64,000 nucleotides of DNA from Cerasibacillus terrae (GCF_008039555.1 NZ_VDUW01000003.1:124001-188000); one strand, 5' to 3'. Counted from the first letter of the stretch, positions 7,649 to 17,227 are shown. Numbers and translations: made by a program. The notes: a model not told the origin generated them from the letters alone.

Positions 7649-8590
7649 TTGAAAAAACTTATAATAGGTATCGCAGGTATAATGATAGCAGGTTTAACCT
7701 TTGCGACAATATATAACCAACAAATTACCCAAAATCCTCCTCCATCTGAACAACCGATTGCGGGACAAAATCATCAAGAACTACAAAAGGAACCGGAACA
7801 ACAAGTAGAACAGTTACAGCCGATATATGTTGAAGATGAAACAATTGGTTATGCTCTTCAAAATAATGAGCTACATATTACATTCGATAAGGGAGAAAAT
7901 TGGCTTACAGTTCCAGTTGAGAAGGATAAATTATTTGCTGGGGAGTATAATGGGGACAAAGAAGAGCTCATTAATAACAGCTTTATTCTTACGGAAAATC
8001 GAGTGGCATTGTTATATATGGATAAATTAACGGAATATGAAAATAAAATTGTAGTAACATATTCGCTTGATCAAGGTACAACATGGGAACATGCTGATGT
8101 TACAAAGCCTTATCCAGCTATTCGCTTTCGAAAAGTAGCCTTTTTAAATGATACATTCGGTTATGTCATCCTATCTGGTGACCGAACAATGTCACAAGAG
8201 TTATCAAGTGTGTTTTTAACCCATGACGGTGGAGAAAACTGGGAGGAAACCAGTCAATCGGGTGTAACGAGATTGCTTTCGGACGGTGGATTTATAGATG
8301 AAAAAACTGGATTTTTATCCTATGGAACGATTAATCCGGAAGAACCAGATTTCCATGTAACCCAAGATGGGGGAGATACATGGACGGAAGCGATGATTCA
8401 TATTCCAGAAAAGTATGATAAAATCTTTGTTACTGCTGAAATGCCTGTTAAAGAGGGAGACCATTTGGCATTACTCGTTAATCAAGGTCCTAATGGTGAT
8501 TATAAAGGTGGCAAAGTGAAAGGGAAATTTATTTCAAAAGATAATGGTAAAACATGGTCTTTTTTGACGGAGGTAAAGCCAGATGAATAA
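7649..8590 (+). CDS. Exported Asp-box (BNR-repeat) beta-propeller-like protein
   Basis: A 313-residue protein with an N-terminal signal or anchor helix (KKLIIGIAGIMIAGLTFATI). The body carries five Asp-box turns: FDKGENW, YSLDQGTTW, LTHDGGENW, VTQDGGDTW and ISKDNGKTW, as in sialidase-type propellers. No lipobox Cys is seen, so it is likely anchored or secreted by its N-terminal helix. The start is a TTG with GGGGGG 8 nt upstream. Its end overlaps the next gene by 8 nt, so the two are one operon. There is no catalytic sialidase signature; a binding or structural role at the cell surface is inferred. Confidence 0.75.
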   Translation: MKKLIIGIAGIMIAGLTFATIYNQQITQNPPPSEQPIAGQNHQELQKEPEQQVEQLQPIYVEDETIGYALQNNELHITFDKGENWLTVPVEKDKLFAGEYNGDKEELINNSFILTENRVALLYMDKLTEYENKIVVTYSLDQGTTWEHADVTKPYPAIRFRKVAFLNDTFGYVILSGDRTMSQELSSVFLTHDGGENWEETSQSGVTRLLSDGGFIDEKTGFLSYGTINPEEPDFHVTQDGGDTWTEAMIHIPEKYDKIFVTAEMPVKEGDHLALLVNQGPNGDYKGGKVKGKFISKDNGKTWSFLTEVKPDE

Positions 8591-9446
8591 CAATCATCAT
8601 AAACGAATAAAAATAATTGGTTCATTCTTATTCCTTCTCGCAATCGGTTTCTTTTGTTTGCAAATAGCATATTTATTCGTACATACTAGATTGCAAGTTG
8701 AGTATGTAGATGATCGGATATTTTACATCGTGAATATAATTTGTGTAATTTGCTTAGCCACTTCATTATTGTTTTTGTTTTCACTTACCAGAAAATGGAA
8801 ATGGGTTGGGGCAAGTATTGTAGCTGTGTTTATTATTGCTAATGGAGTACTGCTCGCTGACAGTCATTCAAAAATCAAAAATATAACAAGCATATCACCT
8901 GATTTTAAACATGTTTTAACGATAAAAGAGAATATAAAAACGAATGAGGCGGTTTATTACAGAAATTATTACGGAATTCTTGCTCTACCAAAAGAAACAT
9001 TACCCTATCAAACAGATGGAAGATTTAAAGTGGAATGGTTAGCAAATGATATTGCAGCGGTAACATATCTTACAGAAAATGGAATCATACATCAATATAT
9101 CGGTACATATGGTGACCGTGGTGGGGGACTTTCTTATTATTATGTTGGAGCTGAAATACAAGGTGTATGGAAAGGAAATAATGTAGAGATGATAAGCAAT
9201 ACAGACGGAATTTCTGTTACACAAAATGGCCAAACGGAAACATTTGACTGGGATCATATCGTTCAGTTTGGCACACTTGCTATCGTATTGACTGAAAATA
9301 ATCAAGCAAAGTGGACGATATCATTAAATGAAAATTTCACAGTAGACTCGTCCTCTGCAACACCACCATCCGGAGAAATTAATTTATATCGGGCGACAAT
9401 GGAAGACAATAAACCAATTTTATTGAATTATAAGGGTGCACACTAG
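8583..9446 (+). CDS. Membrane protein with extracytoplasmic domain, partner of the Asp-box protein
   Basis: A 287-residue protein. Three hydrophobic helices lie at about 10-32, 45-66 and 74-92; a largely beta domain of about 190 residues follows. GDRGGGLSYYYVGAE is its most distinctive stretch. I do not recognise the family. The gene overlaps the preceding Asp-box gene by 8 nt with GACGGAGG inside that gene as the ribosome binding site, indicating translational coupling and a shared job at the membrane. Confidence 0.65.
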   Translation: MNNNHHKRIKIIGSFLFLLAIGFFCLQIAYLFVHTRLQVEYVDDRIFYIVNIICVICLATSLLFLFSLTRKWKWVGASIVAVFIIANGVLLADSHSKIKNITSISPDFKHVLTIKENIKTNEAVYYRNYYGILALPKETLPYQTDGRFKVEWLANDIAAVTYLTENGIIHQYIGTYGDRGGGLSYYYVGAEIQGVWKGNNVEMISNTDGISVTQNGQTETFDWDHIVQFGTLAIVLTENNQAKWTISLNENFTVDSSSATPPSGEINLYRATMEDNKPILLNYKGAH

Positions 9447-9728
9447 CTTCAACAGAAAAGTTCAACACCTCAAGCCGAAGTGGCATCCTCATCGGTTGTC
9501 TCGTCCATACTTAGGTGCATTTATTTTCACCTCTCCCTAAGTGGAAATTACAACCTCATGGCCCGAAAAGTAGGGTTTTCAAAAAAAACCTCCCAATAAG
9601 ATGTGTGATGTTTCATTCATCTTATTCTACTTTCCTGTTGTTTCATTCATGGATAGATACAACTTATTCCAATTTTAACCTAAAAGACAGAAATCACTGC
9701 CATAATAAAGAAAAAAGGTGGTGGTAAT
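9447..9728. other. Leader region of the ABC/LytTR operon
   Basis: No convincing gene. Inverted repeats are present: ACTTAGG/CCTAAGT (about 9509-9542) and AATAAGATG/CATCTTATT (9595-9603 with 9618-9626). They could be leader structure or binding sites for the LytTR regulator encoded downstream. Confidence 0.4.
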
Positions 9729-10670
9729 ATGTTATTGCAAATCGAACAGGTGACAAGTTGGTATGGAAAAAACGAGGCTTTAAAACAAGTTTCTTTATCG
9801 ATATCTAAAGGAAGTTGCTATGGCTTAGTCGGTCCAAATGGGGCAGGGAAATCTACTTTATTAAAAATCTTAGCATCTATCATTCTGGATTATCAAGGAA
9901 AAATCCAAATAGCCAATCAACCAAACGGTAGTCAAAAGGACCAAATCGGGTATGTGCCCCAAGAGATATGTTTGGAGCAAAATCTATCTGCAATAAGTAA
10001 TCTATATTTTTTTGGTAGGTTATATGGATTAAGAGGAAAGGAACTTAGAAAGCGTGCAGCAGAAGTATTAGAAGAAATCGGATTATCTGAGCGTGGGAAA
10101 GACAAAGTGATGAAATACTCTGGGGGAATGAAGCGACGATTAAATATTGGTTGTGCATTAATGCATGGACCGAAACTCATTATTATGGATGAGCCAACTG
10201 TGGGTATTGATCCACAATCCAGAAGTTATATTTTTCAAATGATTGCGCGATTAAAGAAAAAGGGTTGCACGATTATATATGCTACACATTATATGGAAGA
10301 AATCGAAAAATTATGTGATGGGGTTGCCTTTATTGACCAGGGGAAAATCATTGAACATGGAGCGGTTAATGAATTATTGCAGAAGCATGCGATACCGTCT
10401 GTTTTTGTTAAAGGCAATCAAGCATTACCAGAAGAACTCGATAGGTTTGGAAAAGTAACCAATCATCATGGTGGCTATCTGATTACAACAAATACACCCA
10501 TACCTGTTATGGAAGCAGTGTTACATCGATACCAGGATGAACCAGAGGAGCTTATACAATTGGAAATTGTTCGACCACGACTGGAAGATGTGTTTTTTTC
10601 ATTGACTGGAAATGAATTACGAGACGATAAAAAAGCATTACAAGAGCAAGCCATGGGAGGTAAATGGTGA
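9729..10670 (+). CDS. ABC transporter ATP-binding protein (ABC-2 type)
   Basis: A 313-residue ATPase. Walker A is GPNGAGKST (about residues 35-43), the Q-loop YVPQE, the signature YSGGMKRRL, Walker B LIIMDEPT, and the H-loop YATHYMEE. The C-terminal extension after residue 220 is the small regulatory domain of the CcmA/drug-exporter type. It ends overlapping the permease start, so the pair forms one exporter. Together with the LytTR and DUF3021 genes that follow it makes a four-gene operon. The substrate is unknown, possibly a lipid, peptide or antibiotic. Confidence 0.9.
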   Translation: MLLQIEQVTSWYGKNEALKQVSLSISKGSCYGLVGPNGAGKSTLLKILASIILDYQGKIQIANQPNGSQKDQIGYVPQEICLEQNLSAISNLYFFGRLYGLRGKELRKRAAEVLEEIGLSERGKDKVMKYSGGMKRRLNIGCALMHGPKLIIMDEPTVGIDPQSRSYIFQMIARLKKKGCTIIYATHYMEEIEKLCDGVAFIDQGKIIEHGAVNELLQKHAIPSVFVKGNQALPEELDRFGKVTNHHGGYLITTNTPIPVMEAVLHRYQDEPEELIQLEIVRPRLEDVFFSLTGNELRDDKKALQEQAMGGKW

Positions 10671-11416
10671 TGGGGGCTGTATTTATATTAGAGATGAAAA
10701 AGAATTTACAAGATAGAGGACTGTTATTTTGGATGGTTATTTTGCCAATTATTTTAACTGTTTTATTTATTACGGTATTTACTTCAGGAGCGGAGAAGAT
10801 AGCGAAGCAAGAGATTATTACATCAATTATTCCGGGATATACCGTCATGTTTGTCTTTTTTATTATTATTTCGATGGTATCAACATTTATTAAAGATAGA
10901 GATTTAGGAATGACAGCTCGTTTAGCTAGTACACCACTTTCGTCAAAAAATTACTTGCTAGGAAAATGGATTCCGTATATGTTTATGGTATGTATTCAAA
11001 TTATTATTCTATTTGGTTTTGGAAAAGTTGTATATGATGTACAAATGAAGCAACCAATCCTTTTATTTTACTTATCCATTGCATTAGCATTTACCGTGAC
11101 AGGTCTCGGTTTGGCGATGGCATTACTCGTAAAAACGGAAAATATGGGGATTGCCTTGACACAAGTTATTGCTTTAGGTGGAGCCTTATTAAGTGGTTTA
11201 TGGGTACCAATTGAGATGATGCCAGAGATTTTACAAACGGTTGCAACATTTTTACCACAATACTGGGCACATCAATCCTTTCAAGATGCCATGCATGGTA
11301 CATTAATGTTAGAAGATTTCTTTACATCACTGCTTGTATTAATGGCATTTGGTTGTGGAGGCTTTTTATTAGCAATGGTACGCTACCCATATTTTTTAAA
11401 ACAGGCACGTGGTTAA
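10670..11416 (+). CDS. ABC-2 type transporter permease
   Basis: A 248-residue membrane protein with six predicted TM helices in the ABC2_membrane arrangement. A conserved DRDLGMTARLASTPLS loop after TM2 and the late LSGLWVPIEMMPEILQ segment are typical. The ATG at 10670 sits 9 nt behind GGGAGG and overlaps the ATPase stop as TGATG; the ATG at 10664 is only 3 nt from the site and would add Met-Val. It forms the membrane half of the exporter with the ATPase before it. Confidence 0.88.
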   Translation: MGAVFILEMKKNLQDRGLLFWMVILPIILTVLFITVFTSGAEKIAKQEIITSIIPGYTVMFVFFIIISMVSTFIKDRDLGMTARLASTPLSSKNYLLGKWIPYMFMVCIQIIILFGFGKVVYDVQMKQPILLFYLSIALAFTVTGLGLAMALLVKTENMGIALTQVIALGGALLSGLWVPIEMMPEILQTVATFLPQYWAHQSFQDAMHGTLMLEDFFTSLLVLMAFGCGGFLLAMVRYPYFLKQARG

Positions 11417-11443
11417 GGTTGCACTTTAAAATGGAGGGTGAAG

Positions 11444-11893
11444 GTGAAAGTAAATATTGAAATTGATGAGAAATATAAAGAAACATGTATTACCATTCAG
11501 ACGAATGAATGGACAGAAGAATTGGAAGAAATCATTCAAGTCATTAATAGAAGAAAGAAAGAACGATTATTTGGTGTAGAAGAAGAACAAACGGTGTTAC
11601 TTGATCCAAATGACATTGATTTCGTATATGCTCAGAAGCGAAAAGTATTTGCCTCATGTAAAAAAGGAGATATTGAAATCAAAAAGAAACTTTATGAAGT
11701 AGAAGAGATTCTTGTTCCCCATGGTTTTATGCGCTTTTCGAAGTCTGTCATTGGAAATTTAAATCAAATTCAACGGTTTGAACTGTCTTTTAACGGAAAT
11801 CTTTGTGTTTACTTTCATTCAGGAAATAAAGAGTATATTACAAGAAAATTTGTGGCGAAAGTCAAAGAAAAGTTAGAAATGGGAGGCAAGTAA
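11444..11893 (+). CDS. LytTR-domain DNA-binding regulator
   Basis: About 149 residues. The N-terminal third is a short helical/beta segment; the C-terminal part is a LytTR domain (ILVPHGFMRFSKSVIGNLNQI is its hallmark region, shortened here to FMRFSKSVIGNL). It lacks a receiver domain, like the stand-alone regulators of the LytTR regulatory systems of streptococci. Two GTG starts exist; the second (11444) is 6 nt behind GGAGG and is preferred. It is directly followed by a DUF3021 membrane gene, its usual partner. It probably controls its own ABC operon. Confidence 0.85.
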   Translation: MKVNIEIDEKYKETCITIQTNEWTEELEEIIQVINRRKKERLFGVEEEQTVLLDPNDIDFVYAQKRKVFASCKKGDIEIKKKLYEVEEILVPHGFMRFSKSVIGNLNQIQRFELSFNGNLCVYFHSGNKEYITRKFVAKVKEKLEMGGK

Positions 11894-12298
11894 ATGAGCA
11901 ATAAAATATGGAATAAAGTCATGATGGGTATTGCGACTGGTGGATTGTTTACATTTATTGCCTTGACCATTATTCGATTTACACAAATTAAAACAACAAT
12001 CGAAGAAATTTGGTTATATATGCTTGCAAGTTTAATTATTGGTATTTATTTTGGATTGTCCTCCTTTATTTTCGAAAAAGAGAATTGGAGTCCATTAAAA
12101 CAAACAGTTATCCATTTTAGTTCCTCTATCATTGGGTACTTTTTAATTGCTATTCCAATCGGTTGGATACCGTTTCGGTTTTTCTCCATAATCGCAGGTA
12201 TTATTGTATTTGTCATCATTTATATTCTGAATTGGACTGGATTCTATTTATATTACAAAAGAATAGAAGCTTCGATGAATGAGCATTTGCAAAAGTAA
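11894..12298 (+). CDS. DUF3021 membrane protein, partner of the LytTR regulator
   Basis: 134 residues with four TM helices (about 12-30, 42-60, 72-90, 98-120) and the pattern of DUF3021 (GIATGGLFTF, SLIIGIYFGLSSFIFE). DUF3021 genes are known to follow LytTR genes in Firmicutes. In streptococcal HdrRM/BrsRM systems a membrane protein antagonises the LytTR regulator, so a similar inhibitory or sensing role is inferred here. The start lies 3 nt after the regulator stop with GGGAGG upstream. A strong hairpin closes the operon. Confidence 0.82.
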   Translation: MSNKIWNKVMMGIATGGLFTFIALTIIRFTQIKTTIEEIWLYMLASLIIGIYFGLSSFIFEKENWSPLKQTVIHFSSSIIGYFLIAIPIGWIPFRFFSIIAGIIVFVIIYILNWTGFYLYYKRIEASMNEHLQK

Positions 12299-12303
12299 AA
12301 AGG

Positions 12304-12350
12304 TGAGGTAGGATGTGGAAGTCAAAATCCCCATTCTACCTCATTGTATT
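12304..12350 (+). terminator. Terminator of the ABC/LytTR operon
   Basis: TGAGGTAG pairs with CTACCTCA, extended inside by a second stem (ATGTGGA/TCCCCAT), and is followed by a T-rich run. On the other strand it can also end the DMT gene. Confidence 0.85.
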
Positions 12351-12352
12351 TT

Positions 12353-13285
12353 CTAAATAGGTTTTGTATATTCTTTTCCGGCAAATATCTTTTTCCAGTT
12401 AATTTTAGTAGATATTACACCAAATAAAATAAGTGCCGCACCAAAGTAACCTTTTGTCGTTAGGATTTCGCCAATAAATACGAAGGCGAATAATGCTGCG
12501 AAAACCGGCTCCAATGAAAATATAAGACCAGTCCGTGTTGGTGTCGTATATTTCTGAGCAATGGTTTGACCAATAAATCCGATGGCACTACAGAAAATAC
12601 CTAGTGCCAGTACAGCAATCCATGCTTCTGTTGTATTTGGAAGCTTTGGTTCTTCGAAAATGAATGAAAAAACAAATCCGAATAACCCGGCAAATCCAAG
12701 CTGTACAACCCCAAGATTAATGGAATCAACGTGTTTAGTTATTCTATCTGTAACAATGATATATAGTGCATAGAATAATGCTCCTAAGGTGATTAAAAAA
12801 TCACCGTTATTTAACTTTACTTCTCCGTTCAACGTTAAGAGAGCAATTCCAATAACAGCAAGAGTGATTCCGAAAATCACTTTCGGTTCAGGCTTCCTTT
12901 TGAAAAAGATTGCTAGTAATAATGGGACAAATACAACAGCTAAACTAAATATAAAGCCAGCATTTGAAACAGATGTGTAATTCATCCCGATGGTAACGGT
13001 AGATAGGGTTGAAAATAAAAAGAATCCTAAAAGAGCCCCATATTTGAGTGTTTTAAAATCCGTTTTTATTAAACGCTTATAAAAGATTGCGCCGGCAAAT
13101 ATAAAGGCTATTCCGAATCGTAAGCCGACGAGATTAAATCCTTGAATTGTGTTAATCCCCATTTTCATAAACAAATAGGACGATCCCCAGAGCATTGTTA
13201 CAACCACCATCATTAAGTCTGCTTTTAACTGATTATTATTGTTTCCTTGTCCTATATGAAAAATATGATGCTTTCCTTTCTTCAT
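12353..13285 (-). CDS. DMT-superfamily (EamA) transporter
   Basis: 310 residues with ten TM helices in two EamA repeats (about 25-150 and 160-300). The first repeat begins MMVVVTMLWGSSYLFMK and the second contains LGALFYALYIIVTDR; the closing GYFGAALILFGV motif is typical. Members export amino acids, metabolites or drugs; substrate is not readable. It is transcribed away from the LysR gene, a common arrangement in which the regulator controls the exporter. The ATG has GGTGATAAAAA upstream. Confidence 0.85.
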   Translation of the reverse strand: MKKGKHHIFHIGQGNNNNQLKADLMMVVVTMLWGSSYLFMKMGINTIQGFNLVGLRFGIAFIFAGAIFYKRLIKTDFKTLKYGALLGFFLFSTLSTVTIGMNYTSVSNAGFIFSLAVVFVPLLLAIFFKRKPEPKVIFGITLAVIGIALLTLNGEVKLNNGDFLITLGALFYALYIIVTDRITKHVDSINLGVVQLGFAGLFGFVFSFIFEEPKLPNTTEAWIAVLALGIFCSAIGFIGQTIAQKYTTPTRTGLIFSLEPVFAALFAFVFIGEILTTKGYFGAALILFGVISTKINWKKIFAGKEYTKPI

Positions 13286-13426
13286 TTTTTATCACCCGAC
13301 TGTAAAATTTGATTAATAACTAGTATAAATGTAAACTTGGGATAAGAAAAGTGAATGTTTTTAAGTTTTTGCATGAAAAAAATTCATGTAAATGATATCA
13401 AGGTAGTATGATAGGGATGTGAAAAA

Positions 13427-14326
13427 ATGTCATTGGTGAAATTTGATATATTTAATAAAGTTGTTGAGCTAGGAAGTTTGACAAAAGCAGGGGAAGAACT
13501 TAGCTTATCTCAGTCTGCAGTTAGTCATGCCATTGCAAGTCTAGAGTCGGAATGGGGATTTTCCATTTTGAATCGAGGACGAGCTGGCATTACATTAACT
13601 AGTAATGGTGAACGTGTTTTAAGATATGTAAGAGAAATACTGAAGTGGAATAACGAAATGGTGCAAGAAATAGCCGATATTAATGGTTTAGAAATAGGTA
13701 CGATTCGCATTGGTACTTTTTCTAGTGTATCGGTTCAATGGCTACCAGAAATTCTAAAGGAATTTAGTAATCATTATCCTTCGATTGACATTGAATTATT
13801 TGAAGGGGATTATGATGAAATTGAAGAATGGATTTTTAATGGAGAGGTTGATTTTGGATTCCTATCGATCCCAACATCCTATCAATTTGAAGTGATTCCA
13901 TTAAAAAAGGATCGTATGCTATGTATTCTCTCAGAAGACCATCCACTTGCAAAGAAAAGTAAAGTAAGCTTTGGGGAAGTAGAGAAAGAACCTCTTATTC
14001 GAGCAAAGCAAGGAAGCGATAATGATTTAAGGAGAATATTGAAAGAAAACAATGTTACTCCTAATGTGAAATTTGAGTTGGAAGATGACCAGGCAATCTT
14101 CTCCATGGTACAACATGGGATGGGGATTAGTATACTTCCGGAAATGGCTTTATATCGACTACCAGCAAAAATCCGGGTACTTAATTTGGAACAAGAAAAC
14201 TATCGCACGATTGGTATTGCAGCAAAGTCCTTTAACAATCTAGCCCCAGCAACAAAAAAGTTTATCGAACATCTGAAACCGTGGTCTAGACATGTACCAG
14301 AAAAACTTCCAAGAATTAAGGAGTAA
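13427..14326 (+). CDS. LysR-family transcriptional regulator
   Basis: 299 residues. The N-terminal winged helix-turn-helix is complete: FNKVVELGSLTKAGEELSLS then QSAVSHAIASLE, with the typical TxxG wing (LTSNGERVL). The effector-binding domain runs from about 90 to 295 (IRIGTFSSVSVQWLPEIL, then FLSIPTSYQFEVIPL). It stands divergent to the EamA transporter with 141 bp between starts, so local control of that exporter is the simplest reading. It could also act on the amidase downstream. Confidence 0.88.
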   Translation: MSLVKFDIFNKVVELGSLTKAGEELSLSQSAVSHAIASLESEWGFSILNRGRAGITLTSNGERVLRYVREILKWNNEMVQEIADINGLEIGTIRIGTFSSVSVQWLPEILKEFSNHYPSIDIELFEGDYDEIEEWIFNGEVDFGFLSIPTSYQFEVIPLKKDRMLCILSEDHPLAKKSKVSFGEVEKEPLIRAKQGSDNDLRRILKENNVTPNVKFELEDDQAIFSMVQHGMGISILPEMALYRLPAKIRVLNLEQENYRTIGIAAKSFNNLAPATKKFIEHLKPWSRHVPEKLPRIKE

Positions 14327-14382
14327 AGCTAGAGAAAAAAATAGATGATATTTATAATTTTCGGAGGTATTCTATCACAGGC

Positions 14383-14437
14383 TAACTGGCTTTAAAACTC
14401 CAACTTCAAGAATTTATTATAACCAAATCTTCTTTAT
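14383..14437 (+). repeat. Possible decayed copy of the dispersed repeat
   Basis: AAAACTCCAACTTCAAGAA followed 14 bp later by AAATCTTCTTTATAAT recalls the 3' part of the two-hairpin element, but the pairing is lost. Weak evidence. Confidence 0.3.
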
Positions 14438-14540
14438 AATTATTTATAAGGATGAATAGTCACAATTCTGTGAACTACCTTGCAAATTATTTACTTTGTG
14501 CTTTAATGGAGTAAATACGACAAGCAAAGGAGAGGGATTA

Positions 14541-15497
14541 ATGACCATTCACCATCATAATCATCCATATATGACCATCCATGATTTTCATTCACACAGT
14601 CATATTGGTTGGGATAATTCCATCAAACCAATTGCTGAAGTTGATTCTGGACAAACAATTACCTATGAGATTGTAGAAGCTTCTGGTGGGCAATTTCATA
14701 AAAATTCTACTGCAGAAGATGTTAGGAATGTTGATTTTTCAAAGTTGAACCCTGTGGCAGGTCCAATCTATGTCAAGGGTGCTGAACCAGGGGATACATT
14801 AGAAGTTGAAATGATTGATTTTCGACAGTTAGAGTGGGGTTGGACAGCAATTGTCCCTGGATTTGGATTATTAGCTGATGATTTTCCAGATCCAGCATTA
14901 AAGATTATCGATTTAGCTAACCGTAAAAAGGCAGAATTTCTACATGGGATTGATGTGTTTGTTAAGCCATTTCCAGGAACCATTGGTGTTGCTATGAAAG
15001 AACCAGGAAAGCACAGTATCGTACCTCCACGTCATAATGGTGGTAATATGGATATTCGGCACTTAGTAAAAGGAACGAAACTTTATTTGCCAGTTCAAGT
15101 AGAAGGAGCATTGTTTTCAATCGGTGACACACATGCAGCACAAGGGGATGGAGAAGTATGTGGAACAGCAATTGAAGCATCCATGGAAACAACGATTCGT
15201 TTCAAATTGCATAAAGGTAAAACAATTGCTGAACCTCGTTATGAAATCCCAGGACCACCAACTCCAGAAGCAGATAGTATGGGGTACTATGTGACCACTG
15301 GACATGGGCAGGATTTATATAAAGCATCGCAAAATGCGATTCGCTATATGATCGAACATATTGTTAACACATATGGTGTAACAGATGAAGAGGCATACAT
15401 GTTATGTAGTGTTGCTGTAGATTTAAGAATTAGTGAAATTGTGGATGCACCGAATTGGCTTGTTTCTGCATTTTTACCAAATTCTATTTTTAAATAA
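14541..15497 (+). CDS. Acetamidase/formamidase family protein
   Basis: 318 residues of the FmdA_AmdA family. Visible family landmarks are GPIYVKGAEPGDTLEVE, WGWTAIVPGFGLL, the PPRHNGGNMD turn, SIGDTHAAQGDGEVCGTAIE (quoted in part) and the C-terminal MLCSVAVDLRISEIVD. Members hydrolyse formamide or acetamide to ammonia and the acid; the actual amide cannot be told. The N-terminus is unusually His-rich (IHHHNHPY, HDFHSHSHIGW). The ATG behind AAAGGAGAGG is chosen over an upstream TTG. It is monocistronic with a GC-rich terminator. Confidence 0.88.
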   Translation: MTIHHHNHPYMTIHDFHSHSHIGWDNSIKPIAEVDSGQTITYEIVEASGGQFHKNSTAEDVRNVDFSKLNPVAGPIYVKGAEPGDTLEVEMIDFRQLEWGWTAIVPGFGLLADDFPDPALKIIDLANRKKAEFLHGIDVFVKPFPGTIGVAMKEPGKHSIVPPRHNGGNMDIRHLVKGTKLYLPVQVEGALFSIGDTHAAQGDGEVCGTAIEASMETTIRFKLHKGKTIAEPRYEIPGPPTPEADSMGYYVTTGHGQDLYKASQNAIRYMIEHIVNTYGVTDEEAYMLCSVAVDLRISEIVDAPNWLVSAFLPNSIFK

Positions 15498-15519
15498 ATT
15501 TCTTTAAATATTATCTTGC

Positions 15520-15551
15520 GGGGAGGGGGGTATGATTTTCCCTCTCTTTTT
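15520..15551 (+). terminator. Terminator of the amidase gene
   Basis: GGGAGGG pairs with CCCTCTC across a T-rich loop and is followed by TTTTTATC. Confidence 0.75.
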
Positions 15552-15582
15552 ATCTTTAAAACCTCCCCTTTAATTACCATAT

Positions 15583-15619
15583 TGTATGCGTTGACATACG
15601 AAAAAATAAGAGTTAGTCT
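15583..15619 (+). promoter_or_regulatory. glpT promoter with overlapping cre-like site
   Basis: A perfect -35 (TTGACA, 15591-15596) lies 17 nt before a weak -10 (TAGTCT, 15614-15619). TGTATGCGTTGACA (15583-15596) matches 12 of 14 positions of the CcpA cre consensus and covers the -35, so catabolite repression is likely. Confidence 0.6.
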
Positions 15620-15654
15620 ATAACAGACAAGTTAATTGATAATGGAGATTAGGA

Positions 15655-15713
15655 GATCACACTAATGAACATCTTTCGGAATGGAAGATGTGTATTTCAG
15701 TGTGGTCTTTTTT
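15655..15713 (+). terminator. Attenuator-like terminator in the glpT leader
   Basis: An outer stem GATCACACT/AGTGTGGTC encloses an inner ACATCTT/AAGATGT stem and runs straight into six T, between the promoter and glpT. B. subtilis glpTQ, glpFK and glpD leaders carry such terminators, relieved by the GlpP antiterminator; the same control is inferred here. Confidence 0.75.
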
Positions 15714-15862
15714 GCTTTCGGTTAATTGTCCCTTTTCGTGAATTTAAGATAAGAAATATATCTTTAAAGGATTGGAGGGTAGTTCACTAATTGTCGAATA
15801 GCATTTTTATTCGGTGGCAAATTAATGAAAGAAGATATTTTTAACAACAAGGAGGAGCTTTT

Positions 15863-17227
15863 ATGCTTAAGTTTTTCAAACCTGCTCCAGCTGTCGAAAG
15901 ATTACCGGAGGAACAAATTGACAAGGAATACAAAAAACTTCGACTGCAAGTTTTTATGGGAATTTTTATTGGTTATGCGGCTTATTATCTAATAAGGAAG
16001 AACTTTTCTCTTGCGATGCCCTATTTAGTGGAAGAGGGCTTTTCTAAAGGGGAATTAGGGATTGCTTTATCTGCTATCTCCATTGCATATGGAATCAGTA
16101 AATTTGTCATGGCAACGGTCTCGGATCGAAGTAATGCCCGTGTGTTTTTAGTTACGGGATTAGTATTATCGGCAATTATAAATTTATTAATGGGATTTAT
16201 TCCATTTTTCACTTCAACCATTACGATTATGTTTATTATGCTATTTTTAAATGGTTGGGTTCAAGGAATGGGTTGGCCACCATCTGGTCGTGTACTTGTT
16301 CATTGGTTTAGTGTGAGTGAACGTGGTGGAAAAACAGCTATTTGGAACGTTGCACATAATGTTGGGGGAGGATTAATGGCCCCACTTGCAATTGGGGGAG
16401 TCTCCATTGTAACTACCTATTTTGGTGCTTCATATCTTGGTTATGAAGGAGTTTTTATCTTTCCTGCATTAGTAGCTCTTGTAATTGCTGTAATTGCATA
16501 TATGTTAATACGTGATACACCACAGTCTGTTGGGCTTCCTCCGATAGAGGAACATCGAAATGATTTTCCAAGTAAATCTAGAAAAACTTTTGAAACAGAA
16601 TTAACAACCAAGGAAATTTTATTTAAATATGTATTAAATAATAAATGGGTGTGGGCGATTGCATTTGCAAATATTTTCGTTTACTTTGTTCGTTATGGTG
16701 TATTAGACTGGGCACCTACTTACTTAAGTGAAGAAAAAGGATTTGATATGAACGAATCAGGACTTGCTTATTTCTTATACGAATGGGCAGGTATACCAGG
16801 AACTCTATTAGCTGGATACATTTCTGATAAAGTATTTAAAGGTCGTCGTGGACCAGCAGGTGTTGTATTTATGTTAGGTGTATTAATAGCTGTACTTGTT
16901 TACTGGTTTAACCCTGCTGGGAATCCATTAATTGATAATATTGCTTTAATTGCTATTGGTTTTCTGATTTACGGACCGGTTATGTTAATTGGTCTACAAG
17001 CACTTGATTTTGTACCTAAAAAAGCAGCTGGAACTGCAGCTGGATTAACTGGTTTCTTCGGTTATATTGGTGGTGCCGTATCAGCAAACGCAATTATGGG
17101 ATTTGTTGTACAACATTTTGATTGGGATGCAGGATTTATTTTACTATCCGTTTCATGTGTTCTTGCGGTTCTTTTATTTGCAGTTACATGGAATGTACGT
17201 GGTCAAGAAGTTGTAAAAAAATATTAA
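15863..17227 (+). CDS. glpT: Glycerol-3-phosphate transporter GlpT (MFS antiporter)
   Basis: 454 residues with 12 TM helices. Family landmarks are [19 protein letters not shown], the [20 protein letters not shown] region (given here only as [13 protein letters not shown]), [18 protein letters not shown] and the late [20 protein letters not shown] (in part). The two helix-borne basic residues of the organophosphate:phosphate antiporters lie in the YLIRKN and GWPPSGR regions. It exchanges glycerol-3-phosphate for phosphate. AAGGAGGAGC precedes the ATG. The long leader with terminator and cre suggests induction by G3P and glucose repression. No glpQ follows. Confidence 0.92.
   Translation: MLKFFKPAPAVERLPEEQIDKEYKKLRLQVFMGIFIGYAAYYLIRKNFSLAMPYLVEEGFSKGELGIALSAISIAYGISKFVMATVSDRSNARVFLVTGLVLSAIINLLMGFIPFFTSTITIMFIMLFLNGWVQGMGWPPSGRVLVHWFSVSERGGKTAIWNVAHNVGGGLMAPLAIGGVSIVTTYFGASYLGYEGVFIFPALVALVIAVIAYMLIRDTPQSVGLPPIEEHRNDFPSKSRKTFETELTTKEILFKYVLNNKWVWAIAFANIFVYFVRYGVLDWAPTYLSEEKGFDMNESGLAYFLYEWAGIPGTLLAGYISDKVFKGRRGPAGVVFMLGVLIAVLVYWFNPAGNPLIDNIALIAIGFLIYGPVMLIGLQALDFVPKKAAGTAAGLTGFFGYIGGAVSANAIMGFVVQHFDWDAGFILLSVSCVLAVLLFAVTWNVRGQEVVKKY

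Noticed and set aside
9515-9727. 70-residue frame before the ABC operon
   Set aside because: No ribosome binding site, composition unlike a protein, and it overlaps inverted repeats of the leader.
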